Part shown: positions 42,961 to 52,400 of the stretch, one piece after another | How the letters are laid out: every line of letters starts with the position of its first letter | Numbering within the stretch: position 1 is the stretch's first letter | Source of the DNA: an uncultured Tenacibaculum sp. | GTDB lineage: Bacteria; Bacteroidota; Bacteroidia; Flavobacteriales; Flavobacteriaceae | NCBI GenBank assembly: GCA_947501615.1 | Contig: CANMWK010000001.1 | Span: 1 to 64,000 of the forward strand | DNA length: 64,000 nucleotides | Direction of reading: 5' to 3' | Made by a program: the position numbers and the translations under genes | Notes under the pieces: generated by a model | The model's database searches: none | What the model saw: only the letters and a program-made list of their open reading frames with translations | What the model was told of the DNA's origin: nothing

Positions 42961-44733
42961 ATGAATGAAATTTTAACTCCAAAACGAGGTGGAGACTTTT
43001 TACTGAACGATGTAAAAACAGAAGAATATTATATACCAGAGTTAATCTCTGAGGAAACAAAAATGATGAAAGACGCTGGAGAATCTTTTTTAGACAATGA
43101 GATTGAAAGTCGTTTAGAATTTATGGAAACTAGAGAAGCCATTACCGAAACTCCTAAGTTATTAGAGAAGTGTGGTGAGTATGGTTTTTTAGGATTAGAA
43201 GTTTCTGAAGCATATGGAGGATTAGATTTATCCTTCAAAGATGTACTGCATTTTACGGTGACAATGAGTAGAGGTTACTCTTTTACTGGAGCTTTAGGAG
43301 TACAAACTAGTATTGGTATTGCACCGATTTTTTTATACGGAACATCGTATTTAAAAGAGAAGTATTTAACTGAAATGATTTCAGGTAAATTATTGTCAGC
43401 TTTCGCTTTAACAGAACCTAATGCCGGAAGTGATGCAAATGCAGGCAAGACAAAAGCAACGATTGATAGTGATGGAAATTATGTGATAAACGGACAAAAA
43501 GCTTGGATTTCCAATGCAGGTATTGCTGATTTATTTATTGTTTTCGCAAAAGTAGAAGACGATAAAAATTTATCTGCTTTTGTTGTAGAAAAAGATTTTG
43601 GCGGAATTACAATCGGACCAGAAGAGCATAAAATGGGATTTTCAGGTTGGAGTACTTGCCAAGTTTTCTTCGAAAATGTAAAAGTGCCTAAAGAACAGTT
43701 ATTAGGAGAACGTAATAAAGGTTTAAAAATAGCTTTAAACACATTAAATACAGGTAGAATTAAATTAGGAGCTTCTTGTATTGGAGTAGGGAAGAAGGCA
43801 TTATTTCATGCTGTCGATTATGCAAAACAACGCGAACAATTCGGAAAATCTATAAGTAGTTTTGGAGCAATTCAAGATAAAATTGCTAGAATGCAAGCGT
43901 ACATTTTTGCTAATGAGTCTGCTGTATTTAGATTAGGAAATGCTATTGATGAACTTAGAGAAGAATTTCAACAAGAAGGAAAAGATTTTTCTGAAGCTAA
44001 AATTAATTCACTAAAAGAATTTAGTATTGAGAGTGCGATCGTAAAAGTTTACGGATCAGAAATACAAGATTATATTGTAGATCAAGCTGTTCAAATTTAT
44101 GGAGGTATGGGATTCTCTGCTGAATCTCCAGTTGAAAAATTATACAGAGCTGTAAGAATTAGTAGAATTTACGAAGGAACTAATGAAATAAACAGACTTG
44201 TAATTATAAAAGAGTTCGTAAAAAAAGGAATGAAAGGAGAGCTAGATATTTTCTCTCGCTTTACTAAAATTGCTGAAGAACTTGAGGAAGACATCGCAGA
44301 TTTTAACAATGATGTTATTGATCAATATCAAGAGTTTGTAAACAGATTAAAATCAATTGCTGTTTTTATTTCAGGAGTTTGTTTACAAAAGTTCATGACA
44401 CAATTTGAAGAAGAACAAGAAATAGCAATGCATATTTCAGATTTATTAATTCAACTTTATGTGTTAGAAAGTACGCTTTCTAGAATTAAAAAACTTAAAG
44501 AATTACATAAGCTAAACGAAGAATATCACTACGCTATTTTAAAAACTATAGGATTTGATGTGTTTACAAAAGTATCAAATACAATTAATGAATTGATTGT
44601 TTCTTTTGATAGTGAAAAAGATGTAACAACTATCATTAAAGCTTGGGATAAATACATGAAATTACCACATGCTAATGTGAAAGAAGAACGAAGAAAAATA
44701 GCAAACTATATTTTAACTAACGGAGTAAACTAA
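42961..44733 (+). CDS. Acyl-CoA dehydrogenase (long form)
   Basis: 590 residues. ACAD N-terminal, middle and C-terminal domains are in order: 'AFALTEPNAGSDANAGKT' for FAD/substrate contact, 'QYGGMGFSAESPVEK'-type block (here 'QIYGGMGFSAE') and 'ISRIYEGTNEINR' with the catalytic Glu at about 405. A ~180-residue helical C-terminal extension, as in very-long-chain or ACAD9-type enzymes, suggests a longer-chain substrate. It catalyses alpha-beta dehydrogenation of acyl-CoA with electron-transfer flavoprotein as acceptor. It is followed 5 bp later by a patatin gene and should be controlled by the divergent TetR. Confidence 0.92.
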   Translation: MNEILTPKRGGDFLLNDVKTEEYYIPELISEETKMMKDAGESFLDNEIESRLEFMETREAITETPKLLEKCGEYGFLGLEVSEAYGGLDLSFKDVLHFTVTMSRGYSFTGALGVQTSIGIAPIFLYGTSYLKEKYLTEMISGKLLSAFALTEPNAGSDANAGKTKATIDSDGNYVINGQKAWISNAGIADLFIVFAKVEDDKNLSAFVVEKDFGGITIGPEEHKMGFSGWSTCQVFFENVKVPKEQLLGERNKGLKIALNTLNTGRIKLGASCIGVGKKALFHAVDYAKQREQFGKSISSFGAIQDKIARMQAYIFANESAVFRLGNAIDELREEFQQEGKDFSEAKINSLKEFSIESAIVKVYGSEIQDYIVDQAVQIYGGMGFSAESPVEKLYRAVRISRIYEGTNEINRLVIIKEFVKKGMKGELDIFSRFTKIAEELEEDIADFNNDVIDQYQEFVNRLKSIAVFISGVCLQKFMTQFEEEQEIAMHISDLLIQLYVLESTLSRIKKLKELHKLNEEYHYAILKTIGFDVFTKVSNTINELIVSFDSEKDVTTIIKAWDKYMKLPHANVKEERRKIANYILTNGVN

Positions 44734-44738
44734 GAATA

Positions 44739-45491
44739 ATGAAGAACGTAGGAGTTGTTTTTTCTGGAGGAGGAGCATTAGCAACAGCACATTTAGGTTT
44801 ATTAAAAGTTTTAGAAGAACAAGGTATACAACCAACATATTTTTCAGGAAATAGTGCAGGAGCATTAATAGGAACATTATATGCCTATGAATACAGTGTA
44901 GAAGATATTTTAGAAATAATATCAAAAGAAGAATGGTTGTCTGTTCCTTTTCAAAAGTTGAAAGAAAAACGAATTTTAGATATCAACGATATGTTTGAAG
45001 GTTTTAAAAATTATTTACCAGAAACTTTCAAATCAAACAATGTTTTTATTGCAGCAACAGATATAAACTCTGGTGAAGTTGTAACCTATAACTCTGGAGA
45101 TTTAAAACAGGTTCTAAAAGCTTCGGTTGCTTTGTCTACTTTTTTTAAACCTGTTGAATATTTAGGAAAACATTTGGTGGATAGTGCTTTACTCGATAAT
45201 TTCAATGTAGCTCCTTTGTTAGATAAATGTGATATAATTTATGGGAGTTACGCGATTCCTATGACATCTTATAGTACAGATTTAGATAGTAATGTACAAC
45301 AATTATTAAATCGATTATTTGCAATGAATAGTTACCAAAGAGCAAAGCCTAAATTTAACCAATGCAATTACATGTTCGATCATCAATATCTTAATGAGTT
45401 TAAGGTATTAGATAAGGATAAACTCAACATTATTTACGAAAAGAGTTATATGTTTTGTGAAAAAATATTTGAAAACGTTGAAGTTCATTAA
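44739..45491 (+). CDS. Patatin-like phospholipase (RssA-type)
   Basis: 250 residues. The oxyanion glycine loop 'SGGGALATAHLG' (about 9-20), nucleophile 'GNSAG' (Ser39) and the 'VDSALLDN' Asp give a complete Ser-Asp dyad. There is no signal peptide, so a cytoplasmic lipid acyl hydrolase is likely. It is 5 bp after the acyl-CoA dehydrogenase stop, so the pair could release fatty acids from lipids and feed beta-oxidation under TetR control. Confidence 0.88.
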   Translation: MKNVGVVFSGGGALATAHLGLLKVLEEQGIQPTYFSGNSAGALIGTLYAYEYSVEDILEIISKEEWLSVPFQKLKEKRILDINDMFEGFKNYLPETFKSNNVFIAATDINSGEVVTYNSGDLKQVLKASVALSTFFKPVEYLGKHLVDSALLDNFNVAPLLDKCDIIYGSYAIPMTSYSTDLDSNVQQLLNRLFAMNSYQRAKPKFNQCNYMFDHQYLNEFKVLDKDKLNIIYEKSYMFCEKIFENVEVH

Positions 45492-45536
45492 ATGTTCTTT
45501 GTTACTTTTATTTAAGTGATTTACTATAAATAATTT

Positions 45537-46142
45537 TTATTCAATAATCTCTAGCGGAGGAGGTGGAACTGGAGGAAGTATTTCAAATCTTCTATTGAAT
45601 TGTATATTCAAAGTTAAAGAATCTATAGTTTCAGATTGTATTTGATTAAATTCAGTAAAAACTTTTAATAATACGTTTTTTAAGTACTTTTTTTCTGTTA
45701 TGGATACAATTAGTTTTTTAGGAGATCTTGAATAATTTTTATCTTTTCCATAATTTAATAGGTCTCTTTTAAGCATTACAGCTAAACTATCGATAGGGAA
45801 TTTAGACTTGTTTTTAAGTATAGAATCTTTAGAAATCGATAGTAAGTTGTAATATTTTATATGAGGAGCACTAGAGCAATTTCCAAATAAAGTTGAAGCT
45901 ATGAAATTAAATTCTTTATGCTGATGTGTCAATTTAAAAATTGCATTATTTCCTAAACAGTTAATTCTTTCTAGGGTGTCTATCAATTTTTCAAAGTTTT
46001 GAAAAGACGATAGTGCTAGCTTTTGATTGTTTTTAAAATGTCCTAAAACATCTGCTTTAGAAGGATAATAATAATTATCTAAACTCCTTTTTTTACATGA
46101 TATAATTAGTAGTAAGACTGCTAAGAGAAGTTGTGTTTTCAT
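45537..46142 (-). CDS. Hypothetical lipoprotein with Pro-rich C-terminus
   Basis: 201 residues. The lipoprotein signal 'LLLAVLLLIISCKK' places the lipidated Cys at about 16. The body has no recognised domain; it has three further cysteines and ends in 'EILPPVPPPPLEII'. The layout (length, lipobox, Cys positions, terminal proline run) resembles the lipoprotein at 55787-56437. It follows the CAP-domain gene by 37 bp in the same direction and may share its transcript. Periplasmic or outer-membrane anchored; function unknown. Confidence 0.72.
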   Translation of the reverse strand: MKTQLLLAVLLLIISCKKRSLDNYYYPSKADVLGHFKNNQKLALSSFQNFEKLIDTLERINCLGNNAIFKLTHQHKEFNFIASTLFGNCSSAPHIKYYNLLSISKDSILKNKSKFPIDSLAVMLKRDLLNYGKDKNYSRSPKKLIVSITEKKYLKNVLLKVFTEFNQIQSETIDSLTLNIQFNRRFEILPPVPPPPLEIIE

Positions 46143-46179
46143 GTTGTAAAAAATAGCCTAAATTTTGTTTTTTGATTTC

Positions 46180-46662
46180 TTATCTTCTAATAAAAATATT
46201 AGTATAGTACCAAGTACCATTAGTGTTTTGCTTAGCTGTAATATGAAAATGTGTAAAGTTTCCTTCAATATTTTCTCGATGTCCATTACTGCTAATCCAT
46301 CCATCAACCAAAGACTGTGCTGTGCTGTAACCGATAGCGACATTCTCTCCAATGTTTCTAGCATTAGCATTTTGACGTAAATATGAACTACGATCACTAA
46401 AATTATCATGAGATATCACACCTTTGTCAATCATATAATTGGTATGTGCATCTGTTTGAGTTTTGATAATATCTAAAACTTCTAATCTCGATAAACCTTT
46501 ATCAGCTCTATGATTGTTTAATAAGTTTAGAATTTGATTTTCATAATCAACCTCATTTGTTGGAGTTTCTGTTGTTATATCTGAATCAATATTTTCTTCA
46601 TTAGAAGAACAAGAAATAATAGTCAGAATAAAAATTAGAAAAAGAGATCTAAATACTTTCAT
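46180..46662 (-). CDS. CAP-domain (SCP/PR1-like) lipoprotein
   Basis: 160 residues with lipobox 'LTIISCSS' (Cys about 18), a short acidic linker and a CAP domain: 'ILNLLNNHRADKGLSRLEV', 'AHTNYMIDKGVISHDNF', 'ARNIGENVAIGYSTAQ' and 'WISSNGHRENIEGNF'. The two His and the Glu of the CAP cavity are present. Bacterial CAP proteins are secreted and of mostly unknown activity. A second frame over the same DNA (46158-46409) is a shadow. Confidence 0.88.
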   Translation of the reverse strand: MKVFRSLFLIFILTIISCSSNEENIDSDITTETPTNEVDYENQILNLLNNHRADKGLSRLEVLDIIKTQTDAHTNYMIDKGVISHDNFSDRSSYLRQNANARNIGENVAIGYSTAQSLVDGWISSNGHRENIEGNFTHFHITAKQNTNGTWYYTNIFIRR

Positions 46663-46687
46663 TTTTGGGGAATAAGTTGGGTTAAAA

Positions 46688-47125
46688 TTATATGGCTTGT
46701 TTTATAAAATCTTCATATTCATAATAAAATAACTCAAACTGAGTCATAGTCTCTACAAAAAACTCATAACAGTCACGCCAAGTATTTTTATTATGAATAC
46801 TGAATTTCTTTTCATGTAAAACGTATATTCTCTGAATATATTTTCCACTATCCAATTGAAAAGCATTATCGAAAATTACTTCTGGTAAATATTCAGCTTC
46901 TAAAATTTTCTTTAAAGAAATTAACTGATCGTATAACAATTCATTAGCAATTTCTTCAGGATGCTCAAAATCTAAACAGACAAAAGCTTTTTTTCTATCT
47001 GCTTGAAATTTAAAAGAAAAACCTTTGATTTTAGTGTTGTATAACAACCATTTTCTAGGGAAAGATTTACCGAAGCTAGTCCAGAACTCTTTTCTAATTT
47101 TTGCAGATTCTTCTTTACTAAACAT
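46688..47125 (-). CDS. DUF4268 domain protein
   Basis: 145 residues matching DUF4268: 'MFSKEESAKIRKEFWTSFGK', 'LYNTKIKGFSFKFQADRK' and 'YVLHEKKFSIHNKNTW'. The fold is thought to be nuclease-like in some members, but this stand-alone form has no clear active site. No signal peptide. It is 35 bp downstream of miaE in the same direction and is probably co-transcribed. Confidence 0.8.
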   Translation of the reverse strand: MFSKEESAKIRKEFWTSFGKSFPRKWLLYNTKIKGFSFKFQADRKKAFVCLDFEHPEEIANELLYDQLISLKKILEAEYLPEVIFDNAFQLDSGKYIQRIYVLHEKKFSIHNKNTWRDCYEFFVETMTQFELFYYEYEDFIKQAI

Positions 47126-47160
47126 TAATATCAGTTATCAGTTATCAATAATCATTGTAA

Positions 47161-47742
<582 letters not shown>

Positions 47743-47859
47743 ATAAACTTAAGTGTACGTATTATTTCTTTAGGATACAAATTTAGCAAAAGCGTAAACG
47801 AATATCAGCTAGATAAGATCAAATTTTTAATTTCATCTCGTCCTTACTTCATGTTTTAT

Positions 47860-47867
47860 TAGTTTTG
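47860..47867 (+). promoter_or_regulatory. -7 element of the MORN-type lipoprotein gene
   Basis: TAGTTTTG fits TAnnTTTG and lies in the 14-mer TTATTAGTTTTGAG, which recurs exactly before the alpha-2-macroglobulin gene (49434-49447). Confidence 0.55.
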
Positions 47868-47902
47868 AGCATATCAATAACTAAAGATTGATCAAATATA
47901 GT

Positions 47903-49348
47903 ATGATGTATAAAATAGGAATCTATATACTTATAATCTTTTCAATAAGCGCTTGCAGTCAACAAAATAAGAAAGAATTTTACGAAAATGGACAGCTTAA
48001 AGAGACTGGAGAAATATTGAATAATAAGAAAGAAGGATTATGGAAAGAGTTTTATGAAGAAGGCGAAGTTAAAGCAACAATGTATTATGAAAAAGGACTT
48101 CGTTCAGGTGATTTTACCGTGTTTTATAAGAATGGTGTAGTCGCCAAAAAAGGGAAATTAATTAAGGATACTATTGCTATTGGGAAATGGCAGTGGTTTT
48201 ATAAAAATAAGCAACTCAAAAAGGAAGGTTTTTTAGATGATGAGGGAAATCAATTTGGTGAATGGAAGGCATATCATGAGAATGGACAACGAATGATTAT
48301 CGCAAATTTCCCAACAGGTAAAGAGGTACGGTATTTTGATGATGGTGTAACTATAGAAGAAACAGGTTTTTATAAAAATGGAGAAAAAGATAGTATTTGG
48401 GAAACGTTTTATAGAAATGGAAAAATTCGATTCAGTGAAAATTATAAAAATGGTTTAAAACATGGTGTAGCTAAGATGTTTTATAAAAATGGTGTCTTAG
48501 AAGATAAGGTTTATTATATTGAAGATGAGGAAGAAAGAGAAAGAAGAGGGTTTAGAAAAGATGGGTCGTTGGAAGAAATAACTTTTTATCAAAGAGGAAT
48601 ACGAGTAGGTGTGAAAGAGTATACAGAAGATGGTATTTTAGAGATTGAAAAAAAGTTTATCAAAATATTAGGAGATTCTGTAGTTGAAACATTTCATAGT
48701 TATTACCCCACAGGCAAACTACTAGCAGAAAAAGGATTTACAGAAAAAGGATATTTGTTTTACAATGAGTTTTATGAAAATGGTAAAGCAAAAGTAGTTG
48801 CAAATCAAATATCAAATGGAAATTACCAACATAATACCTATCATGAAAATGGTCAACTTAAATCTAACTTTATCTATGAAGAATACAAAGAAGGGTTTAG
48901 AAATGACGACGAATATTTTAATAAATTAACCAATGGAAATTGGAAAGAGTTTCATAAGAATGGTACTACAGCTGAGGAATTTTCAACAAAAAAAGGAATA
49001 ATCGTTGGCACACATAAAATATATTATACTGATAACAAGCTTAAAGAAGTTGTAAATTATAATGAAGAAGGGAATGAAATTGGTGAAAAGATTTCATATT
49101 ATAAAAACGGAAACATGTCAAATTATACACGTTATAATGAAAGTGGGAAAAAGAATGCAGGGAAAACTTTTTTTGAAAATGGGAATATTTCTGAAGAGGT
49201 AACTTTAAAAAATGGTGTCTTGATAACGATTAAAGAATATTATGAGACCAAGAATAATGCGTTACGGTCGATTAGTTATTTTGATGAAAAAGGTGAATTT
49301 ACACATATAGATTATTATAAAGAGGATGGTAGTAAGTTAAGAAAATAG
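47903..49348 (+). CDS. MORN_2/YwqK-type repeat lipoprotein
   Basis: The start is ATG at 47903 ('MMYKIGIYILIIFSISACSQ'); the frame opens at a TTG 15 bp earlier, which is less likely. The 481-residue product has a lipoprotein signal (Cys about 18) followed by about 15-18 repeats of 'EFYENGQLKETGE..' type (MORN_2 / YwqK-like, roughly 20-24 residues each) to the C-terminus. Such repeats form elongated beta-hairpin rods. Despite the 'YwqK antitoxin' label used for this repeat, no toxin neighbour is seen and the protein is exported, so a surface or periplasmic structural role is more likely. Confidence 0.82.
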   Translation: MMYKIGIYILIIFSISACSQQNKKEFYENGQLKETGEILNNKKEGLWKEFYEEGEVKATMYYEKGLRSGDFTVFYKNGVVAKKGKLIKDTIAIGKWQWFYKNKQLKKEGFLDDEGNQFGEWKAYHENGQRMIIANFPTGKEVRYFDDGVTIEETGFYKNGEKDSIWETFYRNGKIRFSENYKNGLKHGVAKMFYKNGVLEDKVYYIEDEEERERRGFRKDGSLEEITFYQRGIRVGVKEYTEDGILEIEKKFIKILGDSVVETFHSYYPTGKLLAEKGFTEKGYLFYNEFYENGKAKVVANQISNGNYQHNTYHENGQLKSNFIYEEYKEGFRNDDEYFNKLTNGNWKEFHKNGTTAEEFSTKKGIIVGTHKIYYTDNKLKEVVNYNEEGNEIGEKISYYKNGNMSNYTRYNESGKKNAGKTFFENGNISEEVTLKNGVLITIKEYYETKNNALRSISYFDEKGEFTHIDYYKEDGSKLRK

Positions 49349-49437
49349 CGAATAACGAATTTATTCGAAACATTAACGAATACTAAACAGGGAATAACGA
49401 ATTTTAGAGAGTACTCTATTTATAAATTATAATTTAT

Positions 49438-49445
49438 TAGTTTTG
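49438..49445 (+). promoter_or_regulatory. -7 element of the alpha-2-macroglobulin gene
   Basis: TAGTTTTG, in the same 14-mer TTATTAGTTTTGAG found before the MORN-type lipoprotein gene; 33 bp before the start codon. Confidence 0.55.
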
Positions 49446-49478
49446 AGACAACTAATCTATATCTAACAAAAATCTATT

Positions 49479-52400
49479 ATGAAAAAGGTAGTATCATACT
49501 TCATTTTAGCCACAATTTTATTACTGTTTAACTGTAAGAAAGAAACAGTACATAAAGAAAGTGATGTGGCTAGTTTTTCGGAATACATTAGTGTATATCC
49601 TGAAAAAATAATTTCAACAGTACCAAAACTAGATTTTTATTTAAATAAAAAAGTTGATGTTGAGAATTTAGGTGATGATATTATTACGATGAGTCCAAAT
49701 GTAAAAGGAAAAGTAGCAATTAATAACGCTGTTTTGTCTTTTATACCTGATGAAAAGTTAGAAAGTAACAAGGAATATACAGTAACGCTTCATTTAGATA
49801 AGTTATATAGTAATATAAATAGTTCATTAAAAGACTTTACTATTTTACTAAAAACAAAACCATTACAATTTAGTTTATCGTTACAGTCTCCGTCTATATA
49901 TAGTAAAGATTGGTATTATATTGAAGGAAGTTTAACATCAAGTGATGTTATTAGTGGTGATAAAATTTCTAAGTTAATAAAAGCAAGCTATGATGGAGTA
50001 GAGAAGCAGGTAAAGTTTGACATATCATCTGATACCTATACAAATGCTGTTCGATTTAAAATTGATAGTTTACAACGATTTGCAGAAGATAAAACGGTAA
50101 AAGTAAACTGGGATGGTAGTGCTATTAATTCAAGTTCTAAAGGAGAACGCGAAATAGTTATTACGGGAAAATCAACCTTTAAAGTACTTTCTGTCGATGT
50201 TTTTAATGAAAATAAACAACGGATTGATATTAATTTTTCAGATCCCATACATACTTCACAAAATTTAAAAGGTTTAATTCAATTTGTAAATACACAAAAG
50301 CAAAATTTTACTACAAAGATTAAAAACAATGTTATTAGTATATATCCTAAATCTTCCATTCGAAATAAAGTAGATGTTGAAATTTTTAAAGGGATAAAAA
50401 ATATAGAAGGGTATTCATTAAAAAATAATGTTACCAAAACGATATATTTTGAACAGTTAAAGCCAGAAGTAAGTTTTATAAAAAGTGGAACAATTTTACC
50501 GAATTCTAGTAATTTAAAAATCAATTTTAAAGCTATAAATCTAAAAGCAGTAGATGCTACTATTTATAAAATATACAAAAACAATGTTTTACAGTTTTTA
50601 CAAAATAATAATTTAAACAATTTAGGAAACATTCGATATGTAGGAAGACCTACAGCAAAGTATACTATAAATTTAGCTGACCAAGGATTACAATTAAGTA
50701 AACCTAATGCATTCGCAGTAGATTTAGCAGATATGATTGCTGTAGAAAACGGAGCAATGTATCGTGTAGAATTGTCGTTTACTAAAGAATATTCAAATTA
50801 TTCTTGTGATGGAGAACAAAACAATACAACCATTGTTTTTGGAAAAAAAGAAGTAGATACAAGAAATTATAATCATACACGATACAGTTATTACGATTAT
50901 GATTACGATTATAATTGGGATGAAAGAAATGATCCTTGTAAAAACTCGTTTTACAGCAATAAAAAGATTAGTAAAAATATACTGGCTTCTAATTTAGGAG
51001 TTATTGTAAAGCAAGGAAATAACGATAATACATTTGTAGTAGTATCTGATTTACTTACTACAGCACCAGTAAAAGAAGCAAAGGTAGAATTAATTAATTT
51101 ACAGCAACAAGTTATTACTTCTGCAAAAACTAATGCTGATGGCGTAACTGTTTTTGATACTGTAAAAGATGCATTCTTTGCAAAAGTATCTAATAATGAT
51201 AACACAACGTATTTAAAGCTTACAGACGGAGCTTCTTTATCCATGAGTAAGTTTGATGTTTCTGGTGCTCGATTACAAAAAGGAATTAAAGGATATATTT
51301 ATGGCGAAAGAGGGGTGTGGAGACCAGGAGATCAAATGTTTTTAACTTTTGTTTTGAATGATAAGGTAAATCCGATTCCTGAAAAGCATCCTATCAAGTT
51401 TGAATTGGTAAATCCACAAGGAAAAATAATTGACCGAAAAATTTCTCAAAAAAATGCTCTTAATGTATATACATACACACCAAAGACTGAGGCAACTGCC
51501 ATTACAGGAAATTGGAAATTAAGGGTAAATGTTGGAGCCGCAAACTTCAGTAGAACATTAAAAGTAGAAACCATAAAACCTAACCGTTTAAAAATAAGGG
51601 TGAATACCAAAGAAAAGTTTGTAAAGTATGGAAAACCAATTAAAGGAGAATTAGAAGTAAAATGGTTGCATGGTGCTATAGCTAGAGGATTAAAATACGA
51701 TGTTGAATCGAAATTTAGTCCAGCATTAACGAAATTTCCAAAGTTTGATAATTATACTTTTGATGATGTTACAAGGAGATTAAGAGCAACAAATACAACA
51801 GTAGCTTCAGGAAATTTAAATGAAGAAGGAAAAGTAGATTTTACAAAAAAAGTTGAATTAGGAACAAGAATTCCGGGTATGGTTAGTGCTAATTTTATTA
51901 CAAAAGTATATGAGAATGGAGGAGATTTTAGTACAGATGTGTATAGCATGAAAGTTTCTCCTTATGCATCATATGCAGGGTTAAATTTGGCAGAAGAACA
52001 ACAATCAAGAAATTATTTATTCACAGATCAGGAATATGCATTTAATGTAGCTTCTGTAAATGAAGAAGGAAAAGGTATTGCAAATGATTTGGAAGTGAAG
52101 GTGTATAAATTAAGTTGGCGTTGGTGGTGGAGTTCTTCTAGAGGAGGTTTATCGTATTATGATGGATCAAGTCAGCGAGAATCGTATGAAAGTAAAACGG
52201 TAAAAACCAATACAAATGGTAAAGGTTCATTTAGTCTTAAAGTAGATAAAGGAGATTGGGGACGATATTTAATTAAGGTAAAAGATAAGAAAAGTAAACA
52301 CGTTACTTCTGCTGTTGTTTATTTTGATTGGCCTTCTTGGTACGGAAGAAAAAGAGGGAGTCAAAACAAAACAAACGCGACTATGTTAGTATTTTCTAGT

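Noticed and set aside
46158..46409. 83-residue minus-strand frame and 71-residue plus-strand frame
   Set aside because: Both overlap the CAP-domain gene, whose family motifs decide the frame.
47903..49348. Antitoxin of a YwqK-type toxin-antitoxin system
   Set aside because: The label comes from the repeat family; this protein is a lipoprotein and has no toxin gene beside it.
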